From: an uncultured Psychromonas sp.
GTDB taxonomy: Bacteria > Pseudomonadota > Gammaproteobacteria > Enterobacterales > Psychromonadaceae
NCBI RefSeq assembly: GCF_947489755.1
Contig: NZ_CANLFB010000022.1
Coordinates: forward strand, 1-64,000
Direction of reading: 5' to 3'
DNA: 64,000 nt
Positions 1 through 8,518 of this stretch are shown here, piece after piece. Made by a program: the position numbers and the translations under genes. The notes beneath the pieces were generated by a model. It was given only the letters and a program-made list of their open reading frames with translations. It was not told the DNA's origin and did not search any database. How positions within the stretch are numbered: position 1 is the first letter of the stretch; each line of letters starts with the position of its first letter.

Positions 1-75
1 TTGGTTTGGCGATTACTATCAGATCAAATTCAGAGCATGTTTTCAATGTATTTTTTTCTTAAGATCCAACCTATG
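1..75. other. left edge, possible 3' end of an upstream gene
   Basis: Two forward frames stay open from the window edge and stop at about 60-62 and 82-84, just before a terminator hairpin. One may be the tail of a gene that lies to the left. The piece is too short to assign a product. Confidence 0.2.
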
Positions 76-110
76 AAGCCCTATTAAGTACTTAATAGGG
101 CTTTTGCATT
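76..110 (+). terminator. rho-independent terminator
   Basis: A perfect 28-base palindrome (76-103, 14-base arms AAGCCCTATTAAGT) is followed by TTTT and a further T run. The T run lies on the + strand, so it mainly ends a gene to the left of the window. As a palindrome it may also stop gabT transcripts, which end at 141 on the other strand. Confidence 0.75.
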
Positions 111-140
111 TTTTGAGTTACGTTAGTTTACAATAAACGC

Positions 141-1430
141 TTACTTTGACGAACCTACTAGGCCTTCAAATAACGTAATAAAGCTATCTAAACCTTCATT
201 GGCGATATCATCAGAAATAGTTAATGCAGGTAAAAAGCGGATAACGTTGCCATAAAAACCACAAGCGAGAAGTACTAAGCCGTGTTGAGCAGCATTAGCA
301 ATAATATCTTGTGTTAATTTCGTATTTGGCTGTTCAGGATCGCCATTATTAACAAATTCAATCGCAATCATCGCACCTTGATTTCTGACCTCTAAGATAG
401 TATCTGGATATTGTTGTTGTAATTGACTGAGGCGTTTATTAAATAATTCACCAATCTCTACAGATCGTTGTATTAGATTTTCTTCTTCAATGACTTCTAG
501 TACTGCTAATGCTGCTGCACAAGCGACAGGAGAGCCACCATAAGTACCTCCTAAACCACCTGGTAAAGGCGCATCCATTATTTCGCTTTTACCAACAACC
601 GCTGAAATAGGAAAGCCACCAGCAATACCTTTTGCCATGGTCATTAAATCAGCTTCTACACCAGAATGCTCAAAAGCAAACATTTTTCCGGTACGACCAA
701 AACCTGATTGAATTTCATCGGCAATTAATACGATGCCATGTTGGTCGCAGATTTCACGTAGTGCTTGTAAAAACTCTGGTGGTGCTGCATAAAATCCTCC
801 TTCACCTTGAACGGGTTCAATAATAATCGCTGCAACATCTGTTGGACAAAGATCGACTTTGAATAAATTTTGTAATGCTTTTAGTGAATCTTTTACAGTT
901 ACATCGTGATGAGCCATTGGGAATGGTATATGGAAAATATCAGAAGAGAACGGCCCAAATAGATTTTTATACGGAGCGACTTTGCCCGTTAATGCCATCG
1001 TTAAATTAGTACGGCCGTGAAAACCACCATTAAAGGCGACTACACCGCGACGCCCTGTATGAGCACGTGCTATTTTCACACAGTTTTCAACAGCTTCAGC
1101 ACCTGTTGTAACAAAAATGGCTTTTTTAGGTGAGTTACCAGGCGCTGCTGCTGTTAATTTTTCAGCCAACGTTACGGCTACTTCATAGGGATTTACCATT
1201 ACGCAAGTATGGCTGAATTTATCCATTTGTGCTTTTGCTGCTGCAACAACTTTAGGGTGACTATGGCCTGTATTACACACAGCAATGCCTGTTCCAAAGT
1301 CGATATAACGTTTGCCTTCAACATCCCAGATTTCAGCATTTTTTGCATGTTCAACATACACTGGATAAATATTACCTTGGCCACGTGGGAATACTTGTTC
1401 TTTTCTGCTTTGTAAGCTTTGATTTGTCAT
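141..1430 (-). CDS. gabT: 4-aminobutyrate--2-oxoglutarate transaminase
   Basis: A PLP-dependent class III aminotransferase that moves the amino group of GABA to 2-oxoglutarate, giving succinate semialdehyde and glutamate in the cytoplasm. The 429 residues match the usual GabT length (about 426). The motif DEIQSGFGRTGKMFAFEH precedes the PLP lysine at about Lys267 in MAKGIAGGFP, and the substrate-side stretch GGTYGGSPVACAAALAV is intact. An AGGA lies about 9 bases before the ATG. It follows gabD by 89 bases on the same strand, so the two probably form a gabDT operon for GABA use. Related 5-aminovalerate or ornithine-type transaminases share the fold, but the neighbour favours GabT. Confidence 0.93.
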   Translation of the reverse strand: MTNQSLQSRKEQVFPRGQGNIYPVYVEHAKNAEIWDVEGKRYIDFGTGIAVCNTGHSHPKVVAAAKAQMDKFSHTCVMVNPYEVAVTLAEKLTAAAPGNSPKKAIFVTTGAEAVENCVKIARAHTGRRGVVAFNGGFHGRTNLTMALTGKVAPYKNLFGPFSSDIFHIPFPMAHHDVTVKDSLKALQNLFKVDLCPTDVAAIIIEPVQGEGGFYAAPPEFLQALREICDQHGIVLIADEIQSGFGRTGKMFAFEHSGVEADLMTMAKGIAGGFPISAVVGKSEIMDAPLPGGLGGTYGGSPVACAAALAVLEVIEEENLIQRSVEIGELFNKRLSQLQQQYPDTILEVRNQGAMIAIEFVNNGDPEQPNTKLTQDIIANAAQHGLVLLACGFYGNVIRFLPALTISDDIANEGLDSFITLFEGLVGSSK

Positions 1431-1519
1431 GATGTTCGATCCTAATAGATAATATATTGTTTAATGTTCATGCTGATAGTTAACTTATAGCGCTCACTTA
1501 AATTGTTAGTGTTAATGCG

Positions 1520-2977
1520 TTATTTATTTAAACCACCCATGCATAAATACTTAATTTCTAAGTAATCATCTAGGCCATATTTTGAACCTTCACGACCACT
1601 ACCTGACTGTTTAACACCGCCGAAAGGTGCTGCTGCATTAGATATCATCGCTTCATTAATACCGACCATGCCATATTCTAAGCCTTCAGCAACGCGCCAT
1701 ACTCGGCCAATATCGCGAGAGTAAAAGTAAGCCGCTAAACCCACTTCACAATCATTCGCCATTTCAAGTACTTGATCTTCATCTTCAAAAGCTATGATTG
1801 GTGAGACAGGACCAAATATTTCATCTCGTGCAATAGGCATATCATTAGTCACATTGGTTAAAATAGTAGGTTGGTAAAAAGTATTACCGGTACTATCACG
1901 TTGACCTCCTAATAAAACTTTTGCGCCTAATGCAACAGAGTCAGTCACTAATTTATCTACACCATCAACCGCATTTGATGAAATCATAGGGCCAATTTGA
2001 ACACCATCAGTCATACCGTCGCCAATCGTTAGGTTAGCGACTGCTGTTTTGAACTTTTCAGTAAATTCTTCCAGCACACCGTTTTGTACAAAAATACGAT
2101 TAGTACAAACACACGTTTGACCTGCATTACGATATTTAGAGGCCATTGCACCCTCTACTGCTGCATCAATATCAGCATCATCAAAAACGATGAATGGGGC
2201 ATTACCGCCTAATTCCATCGATACTTTTTTAACGGTTGATGCACATTGTTCAATTAATAATTTGCCAATAGCGGTTGAACCAGTAAAAGTAAATTTAGCA
2301 ATGTCAGGATGTTGCGTTAATACTTTACCCATGCCTGCTGCATCTTCACCTGTTACCACATTAAAGACACCAGCTGGAATACCGGATCTTTCAGCAAGTT
2401 CAGCCATTGCAAGAGCAGATAATGGCGTTAAGGTTGCAGGGCGAACCACAAAGGTACAGCCAGCAGCTAAAGCGGCCGCGGCTTTACGTGCAATCATTGC
2501 ATTAGGGAAATTCCAAGGGGTAATTGAAGCAACAACACCAACCGGTTGTTTTACCACTACAATGCGTTTGTCGCCAGATGGAGCAGGGATAGTATCGCCG
2601 TAGACACGTTTACCTTCTTCTGCAAACCATTCAATAAACGCAGCGCCATAACCAATTTCACCCTTTGCTTCTGCAAATGGCTTACCTTGCTCTAACGTAA
2701 GAATACGAGCAAGGTCATCTTGGTGTTGAATCATTAAGTCGAACCAATTACGCATTAAAGTACAACGTTCGTTAGCTGATTTAGCAGACCATTGTTTCAA
2801 CGCTGTTTTAGCTGCTTTTACCGCTAGGTTAACTTCAGCCACACCGGCATTACATACTTTTACTAACTCTTCCCCTGTTGCAGGGTTGGTTACGCTAAAA
2901 AAAGATTCACTGCTATGCCAGCTACCATCTATATACGAAAATGTTTTGAGTAATTGATTATCTTTAATACCGTGCAT
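1520..2977 (-). CDS. gabD: succinate-semialdehyde dehydrogenase (NADP+)
   Basis: An aldehyde dehydrogenase that oxidises succinate semialdehyde to succinate and completes the GABA shunt. It has the NAD(P)-fold stretch FTFTGSTAIGK, the general-base motif MELGGNAPFIVFDDADID and the catalytic cysteine at about Cys289 in NAGQTCVCTNR. The longest frame begins at a TTG (2989), but that codon overlaps a GGAG ribosome site lying six bases before the ATG at 2977. I therefore start there, giving 485 residues against 482 in E. coli GabD. It is first in the operon with gabT and faces a LysR gene across about 170 bases. Confidence 0.93.
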   Translation of the reverse strand: MHGIKDNQLLKTFSYIDGSWHSSESFFSVTNPATGEELVKVCNAGVAEVNLAVKAAKTALKQWSAKSANERCTLMRNWFDLMIQHQDDLARILTLEQGKPFAEAKGEIGYGAAFIEWFAEEGKRVYGDTIPAPSGDKRIVVVKQPVGVVASITPWNFPNAMIARKAAAALAAGCTFVVRPATLTPLSALAMAELAERSGIPAGVFNVVTGEDAAGMGKVLTQHPDIAKFTFTGSTAIGKLLIEQCASTVKKVSMELGGNAPFIVFDDADIDAAVEGAMASKYRNAGQTCVCTNRIFVQNGVLEEFTEKFKTAVANLTIGDGMTDGVQIGPMISSNAVDGVDKLVTDSVALGAKVLLGGQRDSTGNTFYQPTILTNVTNDMPIARDEIFGPVSPIIAFEDEDQVLEMANDCEVGLAAYFYSRDIGRVWRVAEGLEYGMVGINEAMISNAAAPFGGVKQSGSGREGSKYGLDDYLEIKYLCMGGLNK

Positions 2978-3144
2978 GGTTATCTCCAATGTTATTGCAT
3001 ATTTTAAAGTGGCTTAACATATTCAAATGAAAGAGATGAATAGTAGGTTATGTTTTTAAACTGTTCTTGTTGCATCATTGAATAACAATTCTAAATAATG
3101 TTAAATACAAAACATTAAACAATAAGTTTGAGGTAGATAAAACT

Positions 3145-4071
3145 TTGAAACAGTCATCTATAATACCTAAACCCATCGCAGAATATGATTTACGTTTATT
3201 GCGTATCTTTGTTTCTGTTGTAGAAAATGGTGGTTTTTCTGCTGCTGAATCCGCTTTAGGGATCACGCGTTCAACTATCAGTATACATATGTCAAATTTA
3301 GAAGAACGGATGAAACTAAAGCTATGTTTACGTGGCCGTGGAGGTTTTGCATTAACAGAAGATGGTCATACCGTTTATCGTGCAGTGATTAATCTATTTG
3401 AATCATTGAACGATTTTTCTTTATTGGTAGGGACGTTAGGAAAAGAGCTAAGTGGCGAACTAGTTGTTTTATGTGCTGATCAATTAGATAAAAAGAAACA
3501 GGAAAAACTAGCAGAAACGATTGAAATCGTAAATCAAAAAGCACCGAATTTGCATATCACGTTAGATGGTGATTCAATTTCAAATATAGAGAAATTGTTG
3601 TTAAAGGATAAAGCACATGTAGGTGTTTTCCCTGTTTTTCAACAAATTGAAGGGCTAAATTATACGCCGCTGACTAGCGAAGCTATTTACCTTTGTTGTA
3701 GTAAAAAACATCCCTTTTTTAATAAGGTGGATACGCAAATCACTGCGTTAGATTTGGCTTCTGCTTCTACAATTCATCCCGGTATCGACATTCAAGGTAA
3801 AGGTCGAGAACAATTAAAGAAATTAAATTTAAATGCTAAAGCATATGCATTTGATATGCGTAAAACGATGATTTTATCGGGCCGATACTTAGGTTATATG
3901 CCACAGAGTTATATTCAGCAGGAGTTGAATATGGGTGAAATTAGGATCATCCAACCAAGTATATTAACTTATCAATTTGATTTATCTTTGGTGAGTAATA
4001 AGTCACCAAGAGAGGCCAGTAAAGTCGCGCTGTTACAAAGCGCTTTTAATCAAGTATTTAAATTAAGTTAA
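3145..4071 (+). CDS. LysR-family regulator, probably of gabDT
   Basis: A 308-residue LysR-type regulator. The N-terminal winged helix-turn-helix (about residues 14-75) reads LRLLRIFVSVVENGGFSAAE then ITRSTISIHMSNLEERMKLKLC, followed by a co-inducer-binding domain. The only start that keeps the helix-turn-helix whole is a TTG at 3145, with GAGG about 11 bases upstream. It diverges from gabD, the usual LysR arrangement, so control of gabDT by GABA or a related compound is likely. That role is inferred from position only. No clear T-N11-A operator was picked out in the short intergenic stretch. Confidence 0.85.
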   Translation: MKQSSIIPKPIAEYDLRLLRIFVSVVENGGFSAAESALGITRSTISIHMSNLEERMKLKLCLRGRGGFALTEDGHTVYRAVINLFESLNDFSLLVGTLGKELSGELVVLCADQLDKKKQEKLAETIEIVNQKAPNLHITLDGDSISNIEKLLLKDKAHVGVFPVFQQIEGLNYTPLTSEAIYLCCSKKHPFFNKVDTQITALDLASASTIHPGIDIQGKGREQLKKLNLNAKAYAFDMRKTMILSGRYLGYMPQSYIQQELNMGEIRIIQPSILTYQFDLSLVSNKSPREASKVALLQSAFNQVFKLS

Positions 4072-4716
4072 ATGTGTTTTGTCAGAACATCGATTTTATT
4101 CTGGCTTGTTATCATTTTTCCTACTATATAAATTAAAGCTGAGGCTGTTTTAGGGATATTTTTTATTATTATTTTGGGCTTAATTTCTGAATGAGGAAGG
4201 TGATTAATTATACGCACTCTTTTTTGAACATTGTACAATTAAACATTTCCTTAGCGTGAGATCTAAACACTCCCCTTCAAAGATAACCTTAAAAGCATTT
4301 TTTCATTTTTAGTCCAAATATGTTCATCTCCTTCTAGCTGTTCCCTGTAATTATTTTTCGATAATAAGTGGTTATTTCAACTTCATGTATAAAGTCATTG
4401 AAGCTGGTGGATAAATCAACGGTTATTAATATTTTCATTAAATTGACTGCAACAAAGTTAATGAGAGAAATACAAAAGAAAATTCATAGAATAACTTTTA
4501 TGTAAATTCGGAGTAAACGGGGTAAATAATTCATTATAAATAATAGAAATTTACTATTATCAGTTAACCACTCTTTGTTTCATTTTGTATTTTTGCTTTG
4601 TCTTTTTTATTTCTCTTTTTATTTCATAGCTATGCCAACTAATTTCTTTTTTTAAGTTATTAATTAGCTATATTTTTTATAAGTAAAGTGCGAATGATCG
4701 TATTAATTATAAAAAC
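4072..4716. other. non-coding A/T-rich spacer
   Basis: About 650 bases between the LysR gene and the glycerol-3-phosphate dehydrogenase. It is very A/T-rich, with many stops in all frames. I see no convincing gene, RNA or strong hairpin. The distal end leads into the operator pair at 4717-4760. Confidence 0.5.
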
Positions 4717-4760
4717 TATATGTTCTAATGTGAACATTAAAGTGCGCTATCGAACATTTA
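4717..4760 (+). promoter_or_regulatory. tandem GlpR/DeoR-type operators
   Basis: A clean inverted repeat ATGTTCTAATGTGAACAT lies at 4720-4737 (ATGTTC, six bases, GAACAT). A weaker second copy at 4740-4757 keeps the right arm GAACAT and 4 of 6 bases in the left arm. The two centres are exactly 20 bp apart, about two helical turns. The half-sites resemble known GlpR operators. They sit 20-57 bases before the dehydrogenase start, so a repressor here would block its transcription. The GlpR-like DeoR protein at 6753-7484 is the obvious candidate. Confidence 0.65.
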
Positions 4761-4776
4761 TATCAAGGATTACGAA

Positions 4777-6396
4777 ATGAGCCTCAATAGAACAGACAAT
4801 ATTAAACAGCTAGCTGAAGAAGAGTTAGATGTCCTTATTTTAGGTGGTGGTATCAACGGTGCTGTTGCTGCTGCATCTTTGGCTGCTAAAGGCGTTAAAG
4901 TTGGACTCATCGATAAAGGAGATTTTGCAGGAGCAACTAGCTCTAATTCATCAAATCTCGCATGGGGCGGTATTAAATACCTAGAAAGCCATGAATATCG
5001 TTTAGTGAATAAACTTTGTAAAAGTCGTAACAACTTAATGAAACATTACCCATCATCAGTGACTGAGGTTCGTTTCTTAACGACGATTCAAAAAGGCTTC
5101 CGTTTCCCTGTGTGGTTTGTATTCATGGGCACGCTAGCTTATTGGTTATTTGGTCGCCTATTCACTATGGCGCCTAAATATCTGACACGTAATACGATTA
5201 AAGAACTTGAACCATGTATTAAAGTGGCTGGTGCGCAAGCAGGTTTCGAATACTCAGATGCTTTCTTAAAAGATAACGATTCGCGCTTTGTATTCAACTT
5301 TATTACTGCTGCTGCAAAACAGTCGGCTATTGTTGCAAACTATGTAGAGTCGGTTAACGCTGTACGTGAAAATAACCAATGGGTTATACAAGCAAAAGAT
5401 AAAACCAATGATCAAGCATTTACTATTAAAGCAAAAACACTCATAAATGCGTGTGGCCCGTTAGTTGACCAAGTTAATAAAGGCACGAAACAGAAAACAT
5501 CGCATCATCACTTATTTTCTAAAGGTGTACATTTAACAGTTGACCGTATTTCGAAAGAACATCGCGTATTAGCCTTTTTTGCGAGTGATGGACGTTTGTT
5601 CTTTGTATTACCAATGGGATCTAAAACGTGTATCGGTACAACGGATAACCAAGTTGAAAGTCATCAAACATCAGTGACTGATGAAGATCGTCAATTCATT
5701 CTTGATAATGCGAATACGTTATTAGATTTAGATAAACCATTAACTAAAGATGACATTATTGCTGAACGATGCGGCGTACGCCCATTAGCGATTGAAGCGG
5801 AAGAGGGCGTTGCTGATTGGGTCGCACTATCTCGTAAGCATGCTATAGATGTGAATAAAGCTGATAAACACATTAGTATTTTTGGTGGGAAATTAACAGA
5901 TTGTATCAATGTAGGTGATGAAGTTGCTGATATTGTTGAAGATTTAGACATTCCATTGAACCGATCTGATGCACTTTGGTACGGCGAACCTGCTGATCAA
6001 GTTAAAGCGAAATTTATGGGTGAGATTGAAGAGTTTAATATTGATGAGTTAACACCAAAAGGTGCGCTTGAACCTTTATCTAGCCGTTTCTGGCGCCGTT
6101 ATGGAGAAGATGCATTCGTGTTAGTTGAAGCGATTAAACAGAATCCAGCTAAAGCGAATCTTGCACTTGAACATACTGAGTTTACTTGGGCTGAAATTGA
6201 CTGGGTTGCTGAGAATGAAATGATTGTTAACCTTGATGATTTACTTCGTCGACGTTCAAAAGCAACATTAGTGATTCGCAAAGAACTCTTAGACAATGCA
6301 GAAGGGCTAGAAGCGGTAAGTAAACGTTTGTTTGGTGATGATGCACAGCAAAAAATGGATGAGTTCCGTGCTCGAACTAATTTTAACCGCATATAA
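4777..6396 (+). CDS. FAD-dependent glycerol-3-phosphate dehydrogenase family protein
   Basis: A 539-residue GlpD/GlpA-family flavoprotein, expected to oxidise sn-glycerol 3-phosphate to dihydroxyacetone phosphate and pass electrons to quinone at the inner membrane. The N-terminal Rossmann motif is LDVLILGGGINGAVAAASLA, followed by a GlpD-like stretch SSNSSNLAWGGIKYLESHEY. Canonical GlpD reads S-x-L-x-H-G-G-L-R-Y-L-E there, so this is a divergent subgroup. A hydrophobic stretch at about 110-130 (FPVWFVFMGTLAYWLFGRLF) may aid membrane contact. AAGGA precedes the ATG. The GlpR-like operators upstream and the glycerophosphodiesterase nearby support a glycerol-phosphate role. A different 2-hydroxyacid or polyol-phosphate substrate is possible. 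Confidence 0.8.
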   Translation: MSLNRTDNIKQLAEEELDVLILGGGINGAVAAASLAAKGVKVGLIDKGDFAGATSSNSSNLAWGGIKYLESHEYRLVNKLCKSRNNLMKHYPSSVTEVRFLTTIQKGFRFPVWFVFMGTLAYWLFGRLFTMAPKYLTRNTIKELEPCIKVAGAQAGFEYSDAFLKDNDSRFVFNFITAAAKQSAIVANYVESVNAVRENNQWVIQAKDKTNDQAFTIKAKTLINACGPLVDQVNKGTKQKTSHHHLFSKGVHLTVDRISKEHRVLAFFASDGRLFFVLPMGSKTCIGTTDNQVESHQTSVTDEDRQFILDNANTLLDLDKPLTKDDIIAERCGVRPLAIEAEEGVADWVALSRKHAIDVNKADKHISIFGGKLTDCINVGDEVADIVEDLDIPLNRSDALWYGEPADQVKAKFMGEIEEFNIDELTPKGALEPLSSRFWRRYGEDAFVLVEAIKQNPAKANLALEHTEFTWAEIDWVAENEMIVNLDDLLRRRSKATLVIRKELLDNAEGLEAVSKRLFGDDAQQKMDEFRARTNFNRI

Positions 6397-6752
6397 CCGT
6401 TAAAGCCGTTTTACTTACTGATGTATATCTCGTTAAAATATAATGAAGTAAGTGGTTTATTTAGGAAAGTAATGTTCGTATTACTTTCCTAATGTTCGTT
6501 TGATTGTTGTATCAATCAAAATGGCTAAATTAGCTTCAATAAATAATCGTAATCACAATATTCTGAAACTGTACCACTACAAGCAATACACCAGCCTTCA
6601 AAAGCCCATTAAAAACACTTCTTACTGCTAATCTGATTTATAACTCTATTCTTATACTCACTCTATTTTTAACTTTATTTTTAGCGACTCTTCAGCTCTT
6701 ACGTGCAGTAAATGTATGTATTACTCATTAATCTTATATCAAGCAGTAGGCT
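6397..6752. other. convergent intergenic region with hairpin
   Basis: About 356 bases between the convergent dehydrogenase and DeoR genes. A perfect 11-bp stem lies at 6463-6490 (arms AGGAAAGTAAT/ATTACTTTCCT, loop GTTCGT). It has no T run, so it is at best a weak terminator. ATGTTCG, like the GlpR half-site, occurs at 6472 and 6492, 20 bp apart. Nothing else is recognised. Confidence 0.45.
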
Positions 6753-7484
6753 TTATTTAATAGAGACGAGCGGAAGATCTGAGGGAAGGGGGTGATTACT
6801 ATAAATTTTATCAAACTCAGATAATGAAGCGACTTTCACTGAAGCGGAAATTGTCCATTTAGTTGCATCGGCTACTAGCCAAGTTTGTCGTGAGTTTTTT
6901 ACAATACATCTCGATATTTCTGCTTCAGCGGTTTCATGTTCCATGGCTGAATGGCTACTCGTCACTGCTGCGCAGCCTAATATGCCGATGTCTGCTTCAA
7001 AATCATTGAAGAACGCGGTGACATTATTGCCAACCACATCTTGTTGTTGTGAACGAAATAATCCGCCTGCAATATAGACCTCAATATCAGGGTTCATTTC
7101 TAGAATACGAACAACCTGTAAGTTATTGGTGATCACTCGATGTTTGGTTTTTAAATAATAGGCAATACGCGTCACTGTTGTGCCTATCCCCATTATAATG
7201 GTTGAACCTTCGGGAATCGCATTGGCGACTTTTTTAGCTATTTGATCTTTGACATCAAACTGTATATCACTACGATATTGATAACTGCTATTGGTCAATT
7301 GCGCTGGTAACCCTACACCACCATGAATGCGGCGAGCATAACCTGCTTTACAAAGTTGATTAACGTCTCGGCGAATAGTTTGCGTGGTCACTTGGAAGTG
7401 TTCAGACAACGTTTCTATCTGAACATCTTCTTTTTTACGTAAGCGCAATAAAATATTTTGCTGACGAGCGTTAAGTTTTATCAT
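6753..7484 (-). CDS. DeoR/GlpR-family transcriptional repressor
   Basis: A 243-residue DeoR-family protein. The N-terminal helix-turn-helix (about residues 5-57) reads VQIETLSEHFQVTTQTIRRD, then the family signature ARRIHGGVGLP. The C-terminal DeoR sensor domain, related to sugar-phosphate isomerases, keeps IIMGIGTTVTRIAYYL and VYIAGGLFR. Such proteins usually bind a phosphorylated sugar or glycerol 3-phosphate. The ATG overlaps the stop of the upstream glycerophosphodiesterase gene by four bases, so the two are co-translated. The GlpR-like operators before the dehydrogenase suggest that it represses that gene and perhaps the TRAP operon. Confidence 0.87.
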   Translation of the reverse strand: MIKLNARQQNILLRLRKKEDVQIETLSEHFQVTTQTIRRDVNQLCKAGYARRIHGGVGLPAQLTNSSYQYRSDIQFDVKDQIAKKVANAIPEGSTIIMGIGTTVTRIAYYLKTKHRVITNNLQVVRILEMNPDIEVYIAGGLFRSQQQDVVGNNVTAFFNDFEADIGILGCAAVTSSHSAMEHETAEAEISRCIVKNSRQTWLVADATKWTISASVKVASLSEFDKIYSNHPLPSDLPLVSIK

Positions 7485-8215
7485 GCGTTAACAAATACAT
7501 CTGGTTTGTCAGTAATAATAATGTCGACACCCCAAGATCTAAATTTATCAGCTTGTGTGACATCGTTAAGTGTCCAAATAACCAGTGTAAGTCCTGCATC
7601 TGTGATTGTTTTTGCCATCGTTTGATCTAATATTTTATGATCAAGGTGTACGCTATACAGGTTCAGAGGCTTTAATTTTTCTAACGTGACTAGTGGGTTA
7701 TGTTCGGTAATATAGCCTAGTCGAATATCTGGCATGACTTGATGACAGTGTTCTAGTGCTAATTCAGAAAAGCTAGATAAGATGATCTTTTCATTTGGAA
7801 AGCTCACTTTAGCTAATACCTTTGCTATCTCATTCACTAGCGGCTCAGCTTGATGCGGGTGATGAATCTTAATCTCAAGGTTCATACTCAAATCATTCTC
7901 CATGAAGAATAATAAAGTCTGTTCAAGCGAGATTATCTGCTCACCAATAAACGTTTCTGAGAACCAACTTCCAGCATCTAACGCTTGTAATTGACTAAAT
8001 GTTAAATCAGCGACTAAACCTTCACCATCTGTACAGCGGTTAACGGTTTCATCATGGAAGATGACCGGTGTTTTATCTGCGCTAAGTTGTGTATCTAACT
8101 CAATCCATTTAGCACCAGATTGAAGTGCTTTTTTGAAACCTGATAACGTATTTTCTGGCGCTAGTGAAGCTGCCCCACGATGACCTGCAATCATAAATTT
8201 ACCTGTAATGTTCAC
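7481..8215 (-). CDS. glycerophosphodiester phosphodiesterase
   Basis: A 244-residue GDPD-family enzyme that splits glycerophosphodiesters (for example glycerophosphocholine or glycerophosphoethanolamine) into sn-glycerol 3-phosphate and an alcohol. The catalytic and metal residues are present: AGHRGAASLAPENT near the N terminus, then WIELDTQLS and VIFHDETVNRCTDG. No signal peptide is seen, so it should be cytoplasmic like UgpQ, acting on imported substrate. It is the first gene of a two-gene unit with the DeoR regulator (four-base overlap) and diverges from the TRAP transporter. Its product would feed the glycerol-3-phosphate dehydrogenase at 4777. Confidence 0.88.
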   Translation of the reverse strand: MNITGKFMIAGHRGAASLAPENTLSGFKKALQSGAKWIELDTQLSADKTPVIFHDETVNRCTDGEGLVADLTFSQLQALDAGSWFSETFIGEQIISLEQTLLFFMENDLSMNLEIKIHHPHQAEPLVNEIAKVLAKVSFPNEKIILSSFSELALEHCHQVMPDIRLGYITEHNPLVTLEKLKPLNLYSVHLDHKILDQTMAKTITDAGLTLVIWTLNDVTQADKFRSWGVDIIITDKPDVFVNA

Positions 8216-8518
8216 TTGAACGTTAATGACTTGTTAATAGCTAGGTTAATGATAATGTATTTTAGAAAATATAAAAGGCTTAAAAATACAACAGACTGTC
8301 ATATAAACTTAACAATACAATGGTATTTATACGTTCTGGTCTACATTTTTGTAACCTACTATTTGCACGATAATGATTTTCATATGATTCTACAAATGTT
8401 CATATGAATAATGTTGTATGAGTTAACAAAAAAAGCCCATACAACTTATTTCACTATTTTTTGTTTTAATAAACGAACTGATTTATTAAAGCTAACTTTA
8501 TAAACAAAGGTACTATTT
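8216..8518. promoter_or_regulatory. divergent control region, GDPD/TRAP
   Basis: 303 bases between the divergent GDPD and TRAP genes. GTTCACTTGAAC at 8210-8221 overlaps the GDPD start. The nine-base element TTCATATGA occurs at 8379 and again at 8399, exactly 20 bp apart, and the second copy extends to the palindrome TTCATATGAA. The 20-bp spacing mirrors the operator pair at 4717-4760, but the spacer inside each site is four bases rather than six. The bound protein is unknown. Confidence 0.4.

Noticed and set aside
2190-2603. 137-residue open frame on the + strand within gabD
   Set aside because: It is antisense to a well-conserved dehydrogenase gene, has no ribosome site and no family features.
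8180-8407. 75-residue open frame over the GDPD start and the following gap
   Set aside because: No ribosome site, composition of random A/T-rich DNA, and it overlaps the divergent control region.
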